64,000 bases of DNA from Melioribacteraceae bacterium. Lineage in GTDB: Bacteria > Bacteroidota > Ignavibacteria > Ignavibacteriales > Melioribacteraceae. Where the stretch lies: positions 1 to 64,000 of the forward strand of contig JAOADJ010000026.1 in the NCBI GenBank assembly GCA_026417375.1, in the 5' to 3' direction. The notes beneath the pieces were generated by a model. It saw nothing but the letters and a program-made list of their open reading frames with translations. It made no database searches and was not told the origin of the DNA. Each line of letters opens with the position of its first letter. The first letter of the stretch is position 1. Shown here one piece after another: positions 9,201 to 18,102 of the stretch. The translations under genes and the position numbers were made by a program.

Positions 9201-10843
9201 TTTGAAAAATAATTTTCAGTTGATCTATCATATTTTAGAATATCAGCAAAATCGTTACGCAGTGAAAATGTTATTGGTTTTAAATTTTTTGATTTTTCAA
9301 ACAACTTTTTTATAAATACTGAATATTCTTTTGCAGTCGCATTTGATTGATTAGAACTAAGCAATCCGAATAACGAAGTTAATATTTTATTCCTAGAGCT
9401 AATTTCCAGAGTCTTTAATCCATCTTCAAACCATTTAAGGAATTTTTGATTAACCAAAAGATGATTGATATGACAATAAGGATCGGAAATCATATCATTA
9501 AAATGAATAACAAATTTTTCAATATCTTCATCGTTATTGAAATCGAGGTTCTTGTAGAAATCGCGAAATGTATAATTAGATAAATAATAATCTACAAAGT
9601 AATAACCATCATATCTGCAATCTATATTAAAATCTGTGAAGCCTTGATTTTGATGAATTCTACGTTTTGTAATTTTTTCCTTGATGTAAAAAAACTTATA
9701 GCCTTTTGCTGCCAATCTAAACCAAAATTCAGTATCTTGAGCGTGCTTGTATTGGGTATTAAAACCCCCTAATTCTCTCATTATTGTTAATGGAATCATA
9801 ACAGTACAACCATCAACCATATCATACTTTAGTTGTTGGGGGAATTCAAGTCCATCATAAAAAGGTTTCTTTGATTCAAGTTCTTTTACATTATCATTAG
9901 CATCAATCAAGTCAAACGCACCAAATACAAGCCCATAACTCTCATCTAAATTTTTATATGTTTTTATTTGAAGTTCTAGTTTTTGTGGATTAAATAAATC
10001 ATCGCTACTTAACCAACAGAAATAATTACCATTAGCTTTATCAATTCCATAATTTAAAGCTGATGATATTCCTTCATTTTCTTTATGAAAACCTTTTATT
10101 CTATTATCTTTTTGTGAGTATTGTTGAATAACTTCCCAGGTGTTATCTGTTGACCCATCATCAACTACAATTGCTTCCCATAATGGATAAGTCTGCTCTA
10201 TTATACTATCAAGTGTTTTAGGTAACCACTCTGCCTGATTATAAGAAGGGACAACAACTGAAACCAATGGATAATTAGACCATATAGCTACAGCAAGATC
10301 TTTATCTTTATGATCCCAATCATACCAATCTCTCCAAATCTGATACAAAGAAAATTTTGCATTAATAATTTTATTTTCATCCCAATCTGTTCTGTGAGTT
10401 TGCCAATATTCACCATTTAAATTCCAATGATCTTCATTTTGTGGATGAGCACCAATTGGTATCTGAGCAAACAGAATTCCAGTACAATGTTTTTTGGCTT
10501 CTTCAATTAATTTAAATCCTTCATCTTCATTTAGATGCTCTACAACATCAATCATTAAGATCAAATCATATTGTTCATTAACTTTACTAAAAAATGAAAG
10601 AGCATCTTCATTAAAATACTTTACCCAAGGAGTTCTTTCTTTAGATTTTTCAATATATGGTAAATGTGGTTCAACAGCGGTTACGTCTTGTTTCGCATTT
10701 GTGTAAACTAAATAATCTCCTATCCCACATCCTATATCAAGAATTTTATGTGAATTTTCTATTAAGCCTGATACCATTTTCTGAAAGTTTTTCTTATTAA
10801 GGTGATCACTAAAGCTTAATAGTTTATCAAATACATCATTCAT
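6215..10843 (-). CDS. Multi-domain methyltransferase / triple glycosyltransferase fusion
   Basis: 1542 residues in one intact frame. Order: SAM methyltransferase (about 25-180, motif ILDIGCGIGDY); GT2 domain (about 192-420, SVVVPSYNQAEWL, VVDDGSTDNT, SSDD at 279-282); helical linker; a zinc-ribbon-like pair CTNC (about 688) and CKSC (about 716); GT4 domain (about 750-1100, GGGVKVAYHY and the donor-site YEGFTLPVLEAMACGVP); second GT2 (about 1139-1400, VIPIYNQKKY, IDNASTDDST); C-terminal TPR (about 1440-1520). It could build and methylate a short glycan on one polypeptide. It lies after the sugar-nucleotide genes and before flagellin, suggesting filament glycosylation. Surface polysaccharide synthesis is the alternative. 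Confidence 0.85.
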   Translation of the reverse strand: MNDVFDKLLSFSDHLNKKNFQKMVSGLIENSHKILDIGCGIGDYLVYTNAKQDVTAVEPHLPYIEKSKERTPWVKYFNEDALSFFSKVNEQYDLILMIDVVEHLNEDEGFKLIEEAKKHCTGILFAQIPIGAHPQNEDHWNLNGEYWQTHRTDWDENKIINAKFSLYQIWRDWYDWDHKDKDLAVAIWSNYPLVSVVVPSYNQAEWLPKTLDSIIEQTYPLWEAIVVDDGSTDNTWEVIQQYSQKDNRIKGFHKENEGISSALNYGIDKANGNYFCWLSSDDLFNPQKLELQIKTYKNLDESYGLVFGAFDLIDANDNVKELESKKPFYDGLEFPQQLKYDMVDGCTVMIPLTIMRELGGFNTQYKHAQDTEFWFRLAAKGYKFFYIKEKITKRRIHQNQGFTDFNIDCRYDGYYFVDYYLSNYTFRDFYKNLDFNNDEDIEKFVIHFNDMISDPYCHINHLLVNQKFLKWFEDGLKTLEISSRNKILTSLFGLLSSNQSNATAKEYSVFIKKLFEKSKNLKPITFSLRNDFADILKYDRSTENYFSKKIFNFGLDELSKKNYDSALSAFKYLSDFPNLYYEQAIEKFYELVLQQNEHLKFLKSFKRKSHITTFPDKIKFYYWFSKVKLNQNDEEFKLIYNSISDKFFKDKIDSFLNNKIEKLPYQKISRLNYEIIPYDVHYKIEFECTNCKRKNRVKIISDLMTAPNQELILCKSCLELNQFDESVLKNYFESKISKKSLGPVQIKNRKPKITFIMRYTNIIGGGVKVAYHYIQTLYNLGCDVTVYSDNEEPTWIKLPAKFIRVKDHYDISKIDSDVVVVFSVYDVPKLLMKFDPERIYHLCQGYEGYHIGRYYEELRADKFFYTTLHSLPVNNILVSNHLINLFNEKWGRTSYYIPNGIDLKIFKPILKSIKKKNSILFVGNPFDKLKGFNFLLETLDKLQSSSNHFDVLNVYVIWGGSKIGGMNLDKEIKNVKFHFISGLTQDKMAELINEVNLLVSTSWYEGFTLPVLEAMACGVPTIVTKNMGAESFCIHNVNSLLVDFGDHNSFMQYIIDILNNKIDVKNIIKNGFETAIEYSALNSLLKFIENWERILNYKFDEIKKQKLINSTTVDLDKLRKDQQDFLDNYENVIEGSSNLIISIVIPIYNQKKYTLELLESISNNVKIKNEIIIIDNASTDDSTKTIKEKYPYVKIIQNKVNLGFPNAVNQGIIASSGKYILIVNNDIIITNNAIERMLEIAESNTDIGLVGPISNEVSGLQKDNDANYDTIEEMYVYTEKVKEKNKGQVLQFPRIAFLCTLIKKEVIEKIGGLDERFSPGNYEDDDFCLRAQLAGFKTVIAKDVFIHHFGSKSFKANGSAEYQRRLDINRQKFVAKWNVTPEEIWLENKTIKTHQIFYPINKNLFQQYFERTRMHIADNELEFAEETVLKAIENYKEENKVIIKQDELFNIAGNIFLAKVNLQEAQYFFEQELQSNPNSSSACYGLAQIFMNLENYEAAKTMFEWAIKNDESNEKAIDALKIVNEILGFETNHNSLMELKND

Positions 10844-10918
10844 TTATTTTTCCTTGAGTAATAATTTTATCTTATTGTTATTTAACAATTGCATCGCTTT
10901 TCTTATTTAATAATTTTT

Positions 10919-11746
10919 TTATAACCGATTAATTTTTACTTCAAAAAAATTTTTCATTTCTGAAATCTGTTCTTCTAATTTTTTAGTGCATACATTGTTT
11001 GTTAAATCATACACACTACTTAATGTTCTGTCTATTTTATCTTTGGCTTCTACCTGATTTATTTTCAAATAATTTAGTTGGTAAATGTCATTAAAAAGAT
11101 TTAGTAATTCGAATTTATTTACAGTATTTGGTGAATGAATATGAAATATTCCTTCTTTGTATAAATTATTTTTCAGGATGTTTTCAATTACTTCAGCTAA
11201 ATAGAGAGTTGTAACTCCATTCCACAAATGATTTGTAAAGCCATTAACTTCTTTTCCTTTCTGACTTTTTGCCCATTCTAATAATGATCTGCTGTTATTT
11301 TTTTCTTCACCAATAATTGATGTTCTTAACACCATACAATCTTTATTTTCACCGGCGTTTTTTGTCATTCCATATAAATCATTAGCATCAAATAAATCTA
11401 ATTCATTGTAATTTCCTTTTTTACCTGAATAAACACAATCTGTTGTAATATGAAAACATTTAATGTTTCTTGCTTTAGTCATTAAAGCAATATTTCTCGG
11501 GAAAATTGAATTTACTCTTATTGCTTGTTCAATCGGAAAATTTCCGATTGTTGGTTTAATTAACCCGGCACAGTTAATAACCAAATCAATTCCATCCAAA
11601 AACTTCAGAAAATTTTCGTGCGGTTCAATTCCAATATCAAAATCGTTTCTCGATAATTTAACTACATTATAATTTTTGCTTGCAAAGTATTCTGAAACTG
11701 CATAGCCAAGCATTCCATTTGAACCAATAACTAATACTTTTTCCAT
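10919..11746 (-). CDS. RmlD-like nucleotide-sugar reductase (SDR family)
   Basis: A 275-residue short-chain dehydrogenase-like protein with the N-terminal NAD(P) motif GSNGMLG and TTDCVYSGKKGNYNE, typical of dTDP-4-dehydrorhamnose reductases; the active-site Tyr-x3-Lys is replaced here by YGMTKNAGE, which still fits. It would reduce a 4-keto sugar nucleotide. I start at MEKVLVIGS because GGAGG lies just before it and the ATG overlaps the previous stop (TAATG); an in-frame start 30 bp upstream exists. With the neighbouring epimerase-like cupin and SDR it forms a deoxysugar pathway, probably feeding the glycosyltransferases. The exact sugar is not determined. Confidence 0.8.
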   Translation of the reverse strand: MEKVLVIGSNGMLGYAVSEYFASKNYNVVKLSRNDFDIGIEPHENFLKFLDGIDLVINCAGLIKPTIGNFPIEQAIRVNSIFPRNIALMTKARNIKCFHITTDCVYSGKKGNYNELDLFDANDLYGMTKNAGENKDCMVLRTSIIGEEKNNSRSLLEWAKSQKGKEVNGFTNHLWNGVTTLYLAEVIENILKNNLYKEGIFHIHSPNTVNKFELLNLFNDIYQLNYLKINQVEAKDKIDRTLSSVYDLTNNVCTKKLEEQISEMKNFFEVKINRL

Positions 11747-12201
11747 TATCTTTCCTCCACTTTCCAGGGATCCCAATAATGAGATTCAAATCTGAAATCA
11801 TCTTTCAAACCGACTTCCAATTTTTGATTTGAAAAGACCATTATTAGTGTTTCATCGTTAAGAGACATATGCCCATTTGCATATCCTTCGGGTATATATA
11901 AAATTGATGGTTGAGTATCTGATAATACAAATCTCCAAACTTTTGCATCTTTGGAAGGATTATTCCAATCATCAATTTTAACACAACAAACCAAAGAAGC
12001 ACCTTTAACTGCCAAAACATATTTTGCTTCAACTTTATGTCCGTGCCACGCACGAATAAATCCTTTGTTATGATTTTCTATGAAATAGAAACGTTTAATT
12101 TCTTCATTCATAAAATTAAAGTCGTTAACAAAACCAACGCGACCACGGTCATCAACTGATAATCCACCTTTGATTAGTTGTGGAACTTTTTCATTGCTCA
12201 T
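11746..12201 (-). CDS. RmlC-like cupin, dTDP-4-dehydrorhamnose 3,5-epimerase-related
   Basis: 151 residues with a cupin core: GFIRAWHGHKVEAKYVLAVKG and the later YIPEGYANGHMSL correspond to the RmlC strands that carry the catalytic His and the sugar pocket. The protein is shorter than canonical RmlC (about 180), as in the sugar 3,5-epimerase/3,4-ketoisomerase relatives found in mixed deoxysugar clusters. It overlaps the upstream SDR by 4 bp and the downstream reductase by 1 bp, so the three are translationally coupled and presumably act in sequence on one nucleotide sugar. Confidence 0.75.
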   Translation of the reverse strand: MSNEKVPQLIKGGLSVDDRGRVGFVNDFNFMNEEIKRFYFIENHNKGFIRAWHGHKVEAKYVLAVKGASLVCCVKIDDWNNPSKDAKVWRFVLSDTQPSILYIPEGYANGHMSLNDETLIMVFSNQKLEVGLKDDFRFESHYWDPWKVEER

Positions 12202-13172
12202 GCTGCCTCTACCTCTTTGAATTTTTCATTTAATATTTCAAAGTAATGTTCTTTCAGATATGCCTGATTTGAATATCGTGGACTCTTTAAATCTTTTATT
12301 CTTTTTGTTTCAACAAGATATTTTAATTCTTCAATTCCTTCATCAATTGAATGAACTGATTTGAATCCAAAAGTATCAAATGCTTTTTTTGCAGATACAC
12401 GATAATTTCTTGTATCCTGAAAAGGCATATCGGTTGTTTCAATTAAAAGATCCGGGAAGTGCATTCTAACCTGAAATGCAAGATCACTTATTCTAACATT
12501 TTGACGAGCGAGATTGTAAATACCTTTATGGTCTGTTTCAAGATTCATTAATACTGCTCTTGCAACATCTTTTACGTGAAGAAGTGGTCGAAACTGATCA
12601 CCACCAAAGACACTAATATTACCTTCAAGATATGCACGAACAGTTAAAATATTTACAACAAGATCTAATCTGATTCGTGAGTAAAGATCACCAACACCGA
12701 ACAATGTTCCAAGTCTGAAAATAATTGCATTCTTATGTTTAAGATATTTTTCAGCTTCAAGTTTTGTTTGAGCATAAAGTGAAAGTGGATTTGTCGGAGA
12801 ATTTTCATCCAACTCTTTATCCTGCGCACCATAAACAGAACAAGTTGACATAAAAACAATTCTTCCATCATAATTATCCGCAAGCCAGGCAACAGAATCC
12901 TGATTAATTGCTTTGGTCAAATTTGGATTAATCTGGCAGGCACCATCACCAACAATTGCAGCTAACCAAACAACTGCATCAGCCCATTTAAGTTGTTGAG
13001 ATAATTTTTCTGTATCTCGAACATCGCCAAAGATGAAATCAACAGGTTTACGAAATGAATCTTCATATAAAAGAGCATCGTAAACACGAACATTATAATT
13101 TGATTGCTGAATTAAATCGGTAATTGCACCACCAACATAACCAGCACCACCAACAATTAATATGTTTTTCAT
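12198..13172 (-). CDS. NAD-dependent nucleotide-sugar epimerase/dehydratase (extended SDR)
   Basis: 324 residues. Rossmann motif GGAGYVGG at 8-15, then DVRD and AAIVGD, catalytic Ser/Thr in MSTCSVYG and YAQTK as the Tyr-x3-Lys pair. LYARIR-type and HVKDVARAV segments match the extended SDR substrate domain. Members are 4-epimerases or 4,6-dehydratases of UDP-, dTDP- or CDP-sugars; which one cannot be seen. It follows the UDP-GlcNAc 2-epimerase gene by 1 bp and overlaps the cupin by 4 bp. Confidence 0.85.
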   Translation of the reverse strand: MKNILIVGGAGYVGGAITDLIQQSNYNVRVYDALLYEDSFRKPVDFIFGDVRDTEKLSQQLKWADAVVWLAAIVGDGACQINPNLTKAINQDSVAWLADNYDGRIVFMSTCSVYGAQDKELDENSPTNPLSLYAQTKLEAEKYLKHKNAIIFRLGTLFGVGDLYSRIRLDLVVNILTVRAYLEGNISVFGGDQFRPLLHVKDVARAVLMNLETDHKGIYNLARQNVRISDLAFQVRMHFPDLLIETTDMPFQDTRNYRVSAKKAFDTFGFKSVHSIDEGIEELKYLVETKRIKDLKSPRYSNQAYLKEHYFEILNEKFKEVEAA

Positions 13173-13173
13173 A

Positions 13174-14247
13174 TTAAAGTTCCTTCTTTAGTATTTTAAT
13201 AATTCTTTCCGAAGTTTTGCCATCACCAAGCCATTTAATTTTTTCTTTTGAAATTTTATATGTTTCAAAAAATCTTATTGTATCATTTACCATTTTTTCT
13301 ATTGCATTACTTTCTCCAATTAATATGCTATTTCCATTTTCAACTGATTCCGGTCTTTCTGTAAAATTTCTTGGAACAACAACCGGAACTCCTAACAAAG
13401 GACATTCTTCCTGACTTGTTCCGGAATCAGAAACAACACCATAAGCATTATATTGAAGATTCAGATAGTCCAAAAATCCATAAGGACCAACTAGCTTAAT
13501 GTTCTTTTTGTCTTTTAGTAAATTGTATTTATTAATTAGTTGTAATGCACGATTAAATTTTACAAGTCTAACTTCTAATTTTGTTTTTTCTCCAAGCTCA
13601 TTTAAGAAATTAAGAATGTGATTATACTGCTCGGGGGATTTTAAATTTTCATTTCGATGAATATCAGCAACAATAAAATCTTTGCTTCTTTTTCCTTTTG
13701 GAAGGAATTTTTTAACTACTTCTACAATTGTATTTCCAACAACAAAAATTTGATCAGGATTTTTATTTTCTGCAATTAATCTTTCTTTATATAAAGGAGT
13801 ATAAACGAAAACCAAGTCCGATACATAATCACAAATTACTCTGTTGACTTCTTCCGGCATTCTTCTATCGTAGGATCTCATTCCCCCTTCAATGTGACCA
13901 ATCTTATAACCTTCTTTAAATAATGGCGCACTTACCAAAGCAGAGTTTGAATCACCGAGAAATAAAATTATATCAGGATTAATTTTTTTCTTCTTCAATA
14001 AATAAATAACTTCTTTTGACAGATAAGAAAGTTGTTCATAGTGGTTTGAACTGTTTTTTCCAGTGGCAAGTGTAAAATCCGGTTTTCTGATTTTAAGCTG
14101 ATTGAAGAATATTTTGCTTAACTCATCATCATAATGTTGACCTGTGTGAATCATTATATGATCAAAGTTTTCATCCAGTTTTGTAAAAACGTCACTCATT
14201 CTAATGAAATCAGGTCGGATACCAGTTATGGTTACAATTTTTTTCAA
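13174..14247 (-). CDS. wecB: UDP-N-acetylglucosamine 2-epimerase-like enzyme
   Basis: 357 residues, the usual length for non-hydrolysing UDP-GlcNAc 2-epimerases. TGIRPDFIRM at the start, MIHTGQHYDDELS, HIEGGMRSYDRRMPEEVNR and VVSDSGTSQEECPLLGVPVV are family signatures, including the active-site Asp, Glu and His residues. It would supply a ManNAc- or epimerised amino-sugar nucleotide. The start is a TTG with AGGA about 9 nt before it; no in-frame ATG fits. It is first in its operon, 17 nt after the predicted start of transcription of a σ54-type promoter at 14276-14291. Symbol by family only; a 6-deoxy variant (WbjD/FnlC type) is also possible. Confidence 0.82.
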   Translation of the reverse strand: MKKIVTITGIRPDFIRMSDVFTKLDENFDHIMIHTGQHYDDELSKIFFNQLKIRKPDFTLATGKNSSNHYEQLSYLSKEVIYLLKKKKINPDIILFLGDSNSALVSAPLFKEGYKIGHIEGGMRSYDRRMPEEVNRVICDYVSDLVFVYTPLYKERLIAENKNPDQIFVVGNTIVEVVKKFLPKGKRSKDFIVADIHRNENLKSPEQYNHILNFLNELGEKTKLEVRLVKFNRALQLINKYNLLKDKKNIKLVGPYGFLDYLNLQYNAYGVVSDSGTSQEECPLLGVPVVVPRNFTERPESVENGNSILIGESNAIEKMVNDTIRFFETYKISKEKIKWLGDGKTSERIIKILKKEL

Positions 14248-14275
14248 TATGAATTTTCCTTTTTTTATGCTTTAT

Positions 14276-14291
14276 TGCAAATATCATTCCA
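14276..14291 (-). promoter_or_regulatory. σ54-type promoter of the sugar operon
   Basis: Minus strand TGG-AATGATATT-TGCA: GG (-24) and GC (-12) are ten bases apart and the -12 box is a full TTGCA. The C after TGG is replaced by A. Predicted transcript start is about 17 nt before the TTG start codon. Confidence 0.7.
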
Positions 14292-14348
14292 CCATAATGT
14301 TCAGATATTTTTCATTTATTAAATGATTTTTTAATTGATTTGCAGATT

Positions 14349-14370
14349 ATTGCAGGATATTAGCCACTTG
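14349..14370 (-). promoter_or_regulatory. Candidate activator (enhancer) site, copy C
   Basis: Minus strand begins CAAGTGGCTAAT and ends GCAAT, one intact half of the palindrome TGGCTAATATTAGCCA shared with 36345, 45588 and 58879. Its centre is 68.5 bp upstream of the -24 element at 14291. Confidence 0.6.
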
Positions 14371-14398
14371 GAGAATATTAAAGAGAGATGGGTTTTTC

Positions 14399-16237
14399 TT
14401 ATTGATTTAATATGTTCACAATTGGATTTGTTTCTTCTTCAATTTTTTTATTTGCTTTTTCATAAAGTTCTTTTTCAGCTGCAGCTTTTTGTTCTTTTAC
14501 TTCAGCAACTCTTTTTCTATGTAATTCTAAACTACTGTTGATACTTTCAATCATAATTTTTTCTCTATGTTGATTCATATCTTTAGCATCGGCAATTGCT
14601 TTTTCTTTTTCTATTTTCAAATGATTGAGTTTCTTCTGAAGTTTTGAAGCAACATCATACTTTTCAATTGCTACACCTGCAGCCATAAGTAATGAAACAA
14701 CTAAACCAATTAGAAAACTAATTGCGCCCCATTTTGAACCGGAAATTAAAACAGCAACAAATATTGAATTGAATTCGTTTACATTTTCAACAACTTTGTT
14801 TGAATAACCAGTAACACCACCAATAAAGAAAACAACAAAAGCAATAAAAATATTGTAAGTTAAATTATTTGCTAATGCAGCCCGGGGATTATATTTATCA
14901 TTATCTGGCAGTTCATTTATTCGTTGTTCAATTTCTTTAGCTTCTAAATCATAGAAATCAGAAATTTTTTGAATTGTTTCTTTTAAAGTTTCGTGAGATT
15001 TCTTTTTAAAAGTTTCTAATTCTTCTAATAAATGTTTTTCTGCGCTTAAATTATCATTTATAACCAAATCGTATGTATTTAAACTTGATTTTACTTCGTT
15101 GTAATACTTTGTTTTTACATTATTAACAATTTTATCTACAATTTGTTTTACTTTATTTTGAAATTCCGGATATGCAGCGTGAAGTAGTGTTGAATTTGAT
15201 GTTGCATAAAGCGACATTATTTTATCCATAAATTCAAAAGATTTTTTTATTTCGTCATCATAATATTCATCCATTTTCTTTAGTTTGATTTTTTCTAGTT
15301 TTTCTTTGCAGTTTTCAAACACGGAATTATCACTTACTCTAAAATCTTTTAATAAGATTTGAATTGCATCCGTTACTTTAGAAAAACCTTTTTCATGAAA
15401 AATATTATATATAAAAGCATTTCTGAAAAAATAATTAAACATTCCGAGATTATTGAACTTCAAAGCAATGGCTAATCTTTTAATATCATAATTAAAAACT
15501 TCTTTAAGATAATACATCCCTACTTCTTCGTTGCCTAATGAAATTTCTGATAATGCCGAATAAATTCTTGCGGAACATCCTTGTGGTTTTATTTCTAAAG
15601 CTTCTTTGAATATTTCATTTGCTTTGATAAAGTTATTTTCTTTTAAATGGACAAACCCTATGTATAATTTCAAAAGATAATTTAATTCATGTTTAGTACT
15701 ATCGTTAAGTCTTAATGTTTTAATTAAGCTCATAGTTGTGTCAAATAACTCTAAAGCTTTTTCTGAATTATAAAAAGTAGGTTGATAGGTTAAAATCAAT
15801 CCTTTAAGAATCAGTTTAAAGAAATTATGTTTGTTAATATCACGTTCAATAAAATTAATTGTTGTAGTAGAATAATATTCCTTTTCACTTTTTAATTTTG
15901 AAGTTGCCCAACGTGAATAATTTTCTTTGATTTGTTTATGAAGTTCACTAAAAGCCAACCCTTTGAAGTTAAACTTCATAAATTCTTCAACCTGATTAAG
16001 TAGTGAAGATTCATAAATCCAAAAAAGCGGGGCGTCGTTAAATGAAATAAAAATTTCTTTAAGTTCTGATGGTAATTCGAGAGAAAAAAATCTTACACTT
16101 TCTTTTATTGTGTTTATTTGATCTGTTTGAGAATCAATACTTATTTGAAAATTTTCTTTGGCAACTTTATAAAACTTTGCAATCTGAGCTTCGTTACTAA
16201 TTGTAGTATTACCATATTTTTCATTAACCAAATTCAT
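14399..16237 (-). CDS. Unrecognised helical/TPR-like protein with two membrane segments
   Basis: 612 residues, not recognised. Residues 1 to about 330 are helical with TPR-like character (for example FVHLKENNFIKANEIFKEALEIKPQ). A long charged segment follows, then two hydrophobic segments at roughly 480-505 and 520-550 (YNIFIAFVVFFIGGVTGY and GAISFLIGLVVSLLMAAGV) and a coiled-coil tail. Topology is probably a cytoplasmic N-terminal domain and cytoplasmic coiled-coil with a membrane hairpin. It is the last gene of a three-gene unit headed by a σ28-like signal and containing a PAS kinase, so a late flagellar or sensory role is a guess. Confidence 0.6.
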   Translation of the reverse strand: MNLVNEKYGNTTISNEAQIAKFYKVAKENFQISIDSQTDQINTIKESVRFFSLELPSELKEIFISFNDAPLFWIYESSLLNQVEEFMKFNFKGLAFSELHKQIKENYSRWATSKLKSEKEYYSTTTINFIERDINKHNFFKLILKGLILTYQPTFYNSEKALELFDTTMSLIKTLRLNDSTKHELNYLLKLYIGFVHLKENNFIKANEIFKEALEIKPQGCSARIYSALSEISLGNEEVGMYYLKEVFNYDIKRLAIALKFNNLGMFNYFFRNAFIYNIFHEKGFSKVTDAIQILLKDFRVSDNSVFENCKEKLEKIKLKKMDEYYDDEIKKSFEFMDKIMSLYATSNSTLLHAAYPEFQNKVKQIVDKIVNNVKTKYYNEVKSSLNTYDLVINDNLSAEKHLLEELETFKKKSHETLKETIQKISDFYDLEAKEIEQRINELPDNDKYNPRAALANNLTYNIFIAFVVFFIGGVTGYSNKVVENVNEFNSIFVAVLISGSKWGAISFLIGLVVSLLMAAGVAIEKYDVASKLQKKLNHLKIEKEKAIADAKDMNQHREKIMIESINSSLELHRKRVAEVKEQKAAAEKELYEKANKKIEEETNPIVNILNQ

Positions 16238-16249
16238 AAAACCAGCTCA

Positions 16250-18100
16250 TTAATTTGAAAGTGGAAAACTTAAAGTTATTCTTGTTCCTTTGTTTTTCTC
16301 ACTTCTGATATCAAATTTACCATCCATAAGTAAAGTGAGCTTATAAGCAATGGTTAATCCTAAACCAGCTCCTTCAAATGGACGTGTATAACCTTCTATT
16401 TCCTGTGTAAATGGTTTTAATAATCTTTCAATTTGGTTTTTTTCAATTCCAACGCCGCTATCTTCAATTATTATTTCAATAAATTTGTTATAAGATTTTG
16501 TTCCTACAAATACATAACCTTGTTCTGTATATTTAATTGCATTTTCAATTAATGATAAAATTATCTTTTCAAATTTCACCCAATCAACTTCAATAATACA
16601 ATCGTCATCTGAAAGTTCAAGAATGAATTCAATATTCTTTTTCTGAAATTCTTCTTCAAATCTTTTAGCGATATTTCTAATTATATGATTACAATTTAAA
16701 TCAACTTTTTCGAGTTCTATTTCACCACTTTCTATTTGTGAAACTTCAATTATGTTTGTAAATAGATTTAATGCTCTTCCTAAAACTTCTTTCATTGAAT
16801 CCATTAATTCACGCAGTAATTCAATATCTCCGGATTCAATACTTTCCTCAATGATTTCCGAGAAACCTACAACTGCATTAAATGGTGTTCTTATTTCATG
16901 GGACATATTAGCAAGGAAATCGGATTTCATTTTGTTTAACTGCATTTCCTTGTGATATGCTTTCTTTAATTGTTCCCGGTATCGTACTTCTTCGGTTATA
17001 TCTTTAAGAGTAATTATGAAATAATTTAAATTGTTTCCTGTTTCAGGAACACTTGTAACTTTGCAATTAAATTCATGCCCATCAAAATGTTTATATATAA
17101 ACTCATGATATGAATTATTCTTAGATGATAAATAATAAATAGCCTGATAAATTTCCTTCGATAAATTTTGAGGAATAAAGTCATCAATTTTTAATGAATA
17201 GATTTTGTTTTTATCAAGACCAAACTTTTTACAAAAATTATCATTCGCATTTTCAAACAGAGCAAAGTTACCTACTCTTTCAACTATTAATAATAAATCA
17301 CTAATGTTATCTATTATTAATTTTTGTTTCTTTTCTGATCGTTCGATAGCAATTGTTTGATTTATATGCTCGGTTAAATTATTTGCAAAAAGAATGTAAT
17401 TGGGTTTTGAATATTCATTTTCATAAACAGGATTTAAATTAAACTCCCAATACTCAGCTGGCACTTTTTTATGTAAGCAAATTAATTTTTTCCAGGATAA
17501 AGAATTTGATAAAGAATTTTTTAATTCATCTAATTCAGAAAGATTTAAATAATCATTCAATACCTGATCGAGTTGTTTGTTGTAAATGTTTTCTAAATCC
17601 CGATTTAAAACTATTTCGAAAGTTTTAGACACATAAGTAATTTTTTTATCGTTGTCTAAAATCATTAAAGGAAAGTTGCCTTGATCTAATGCATTATGCA
17701 GAGAATTAATTTTATTTTCTAATTTATTTCTTTGCTCAAGTGATTCAATCGATAAAACAAAATATTGATTATGCTTAATAAAAACTCTTTCTATCCGCAC
17801 AAAATAATTTTTAATAAAGGTATCATTTTCAAAAGATAATGTTATATCAACAGAAATATTTTTATAATGACTTTCATTAAAACCTTTAACAAGATAGACA
17901 AATTCCGGATTGGAATTCATTTGAGAAATTGAATCGCCATTTTTAAGTCCAAAATTTTGTTTAAATGCTTCATTGCTGTAAACAATTTTTAGTTCTACAT
18001 CAACAATAGCTAATGGACTATTATTCGGTAACTCAATATAGTTACTGAAATCTGGCTCAGAATCAATTAAAATTGCCCGCTGATTTTTTAGATTATTCAT
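16250..18100 (-). CDS. PAS-domain sensor histidine kinase
   Basis: 616 residues, soluble with no transmembrane segment. Three PAS-like modules (about 25-125, 135-245 and 255-375), a HisKA domain with the H-box NMSHEIRTPFNAVVG near residue 400, and an HATPase domain with IENAIKYTEQG (N box), EDSGVGI and GAGLGLTIAYKL. All catalytic motifs are intact. There is no receiver domain in this protein; the nearby receivers at 18803 and 19446 are possible partners. It is 2 bp after the upstream unknown gene and so in its operon. Confidence 0.92.
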   Translation of the reverse strand: MNNLKNQRAILIDSEPDFSNYIELPNNSPLAIVDVELKIVYSNEAFKQNFGLKNGDSISQMNSNPEFVYLVKGFNESHYKNISVDITLSFENDTFIKNYFVRIERVFIKHNQYFVLSIESLEQRNKLENKINSLHNALDQGNFPLMILDNDKKITYVSKTFEIVLNRDLENIYNKQLDQVLNDYLNLSELDELKNSLSNSLSWKKLICLHKKVPAEYWEFNLNPVYENEYSKPNYILFANNLTEHINQTIAIERSEKKQKLIIDNISDLLLIVERVGNFALFENANDNFCKKFGLDKNKIYSLKIDDFIPQNLSKEIYQAIYYLSSKNNSYHEFIYKHFDGHEFNCKVTSVPETGNNLNYFIITLKDITEEVRYREQLKKAYHKEMQLNKMKSDFLANMSHEIRTPFNAVVGFSEIIEESIESGDIELLRELMDSMKEVLGRALNLFTNIIEVSQIESGEIELEKVDLNCNHIIRNIAKRFEEEFQKKNIEFILELSDDDCIIEVDWVKFEKIILSLIENAIKYTEQGYVFVGTKSYNKFIEIIIEDSGVGIEKNQIERLLKPFTQEIEGYTRPFEGAGLGLTIAYKLTLLMDGKFDIRSEKNKGTRITLSFPLSN

Positions 18101-18102
18101 AA

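Noticed and set aside
14351-14366. Minus-strand TGGCTAATATCCTGCA read as the σ54 promoter of the sugar operon
   Set aside because: It coincides with copy C of the shared site. The element at 14276-14291 has a better -12 box and a normal distance to the gene, so I treat this one as the activator site; it cannot be fully excluded.
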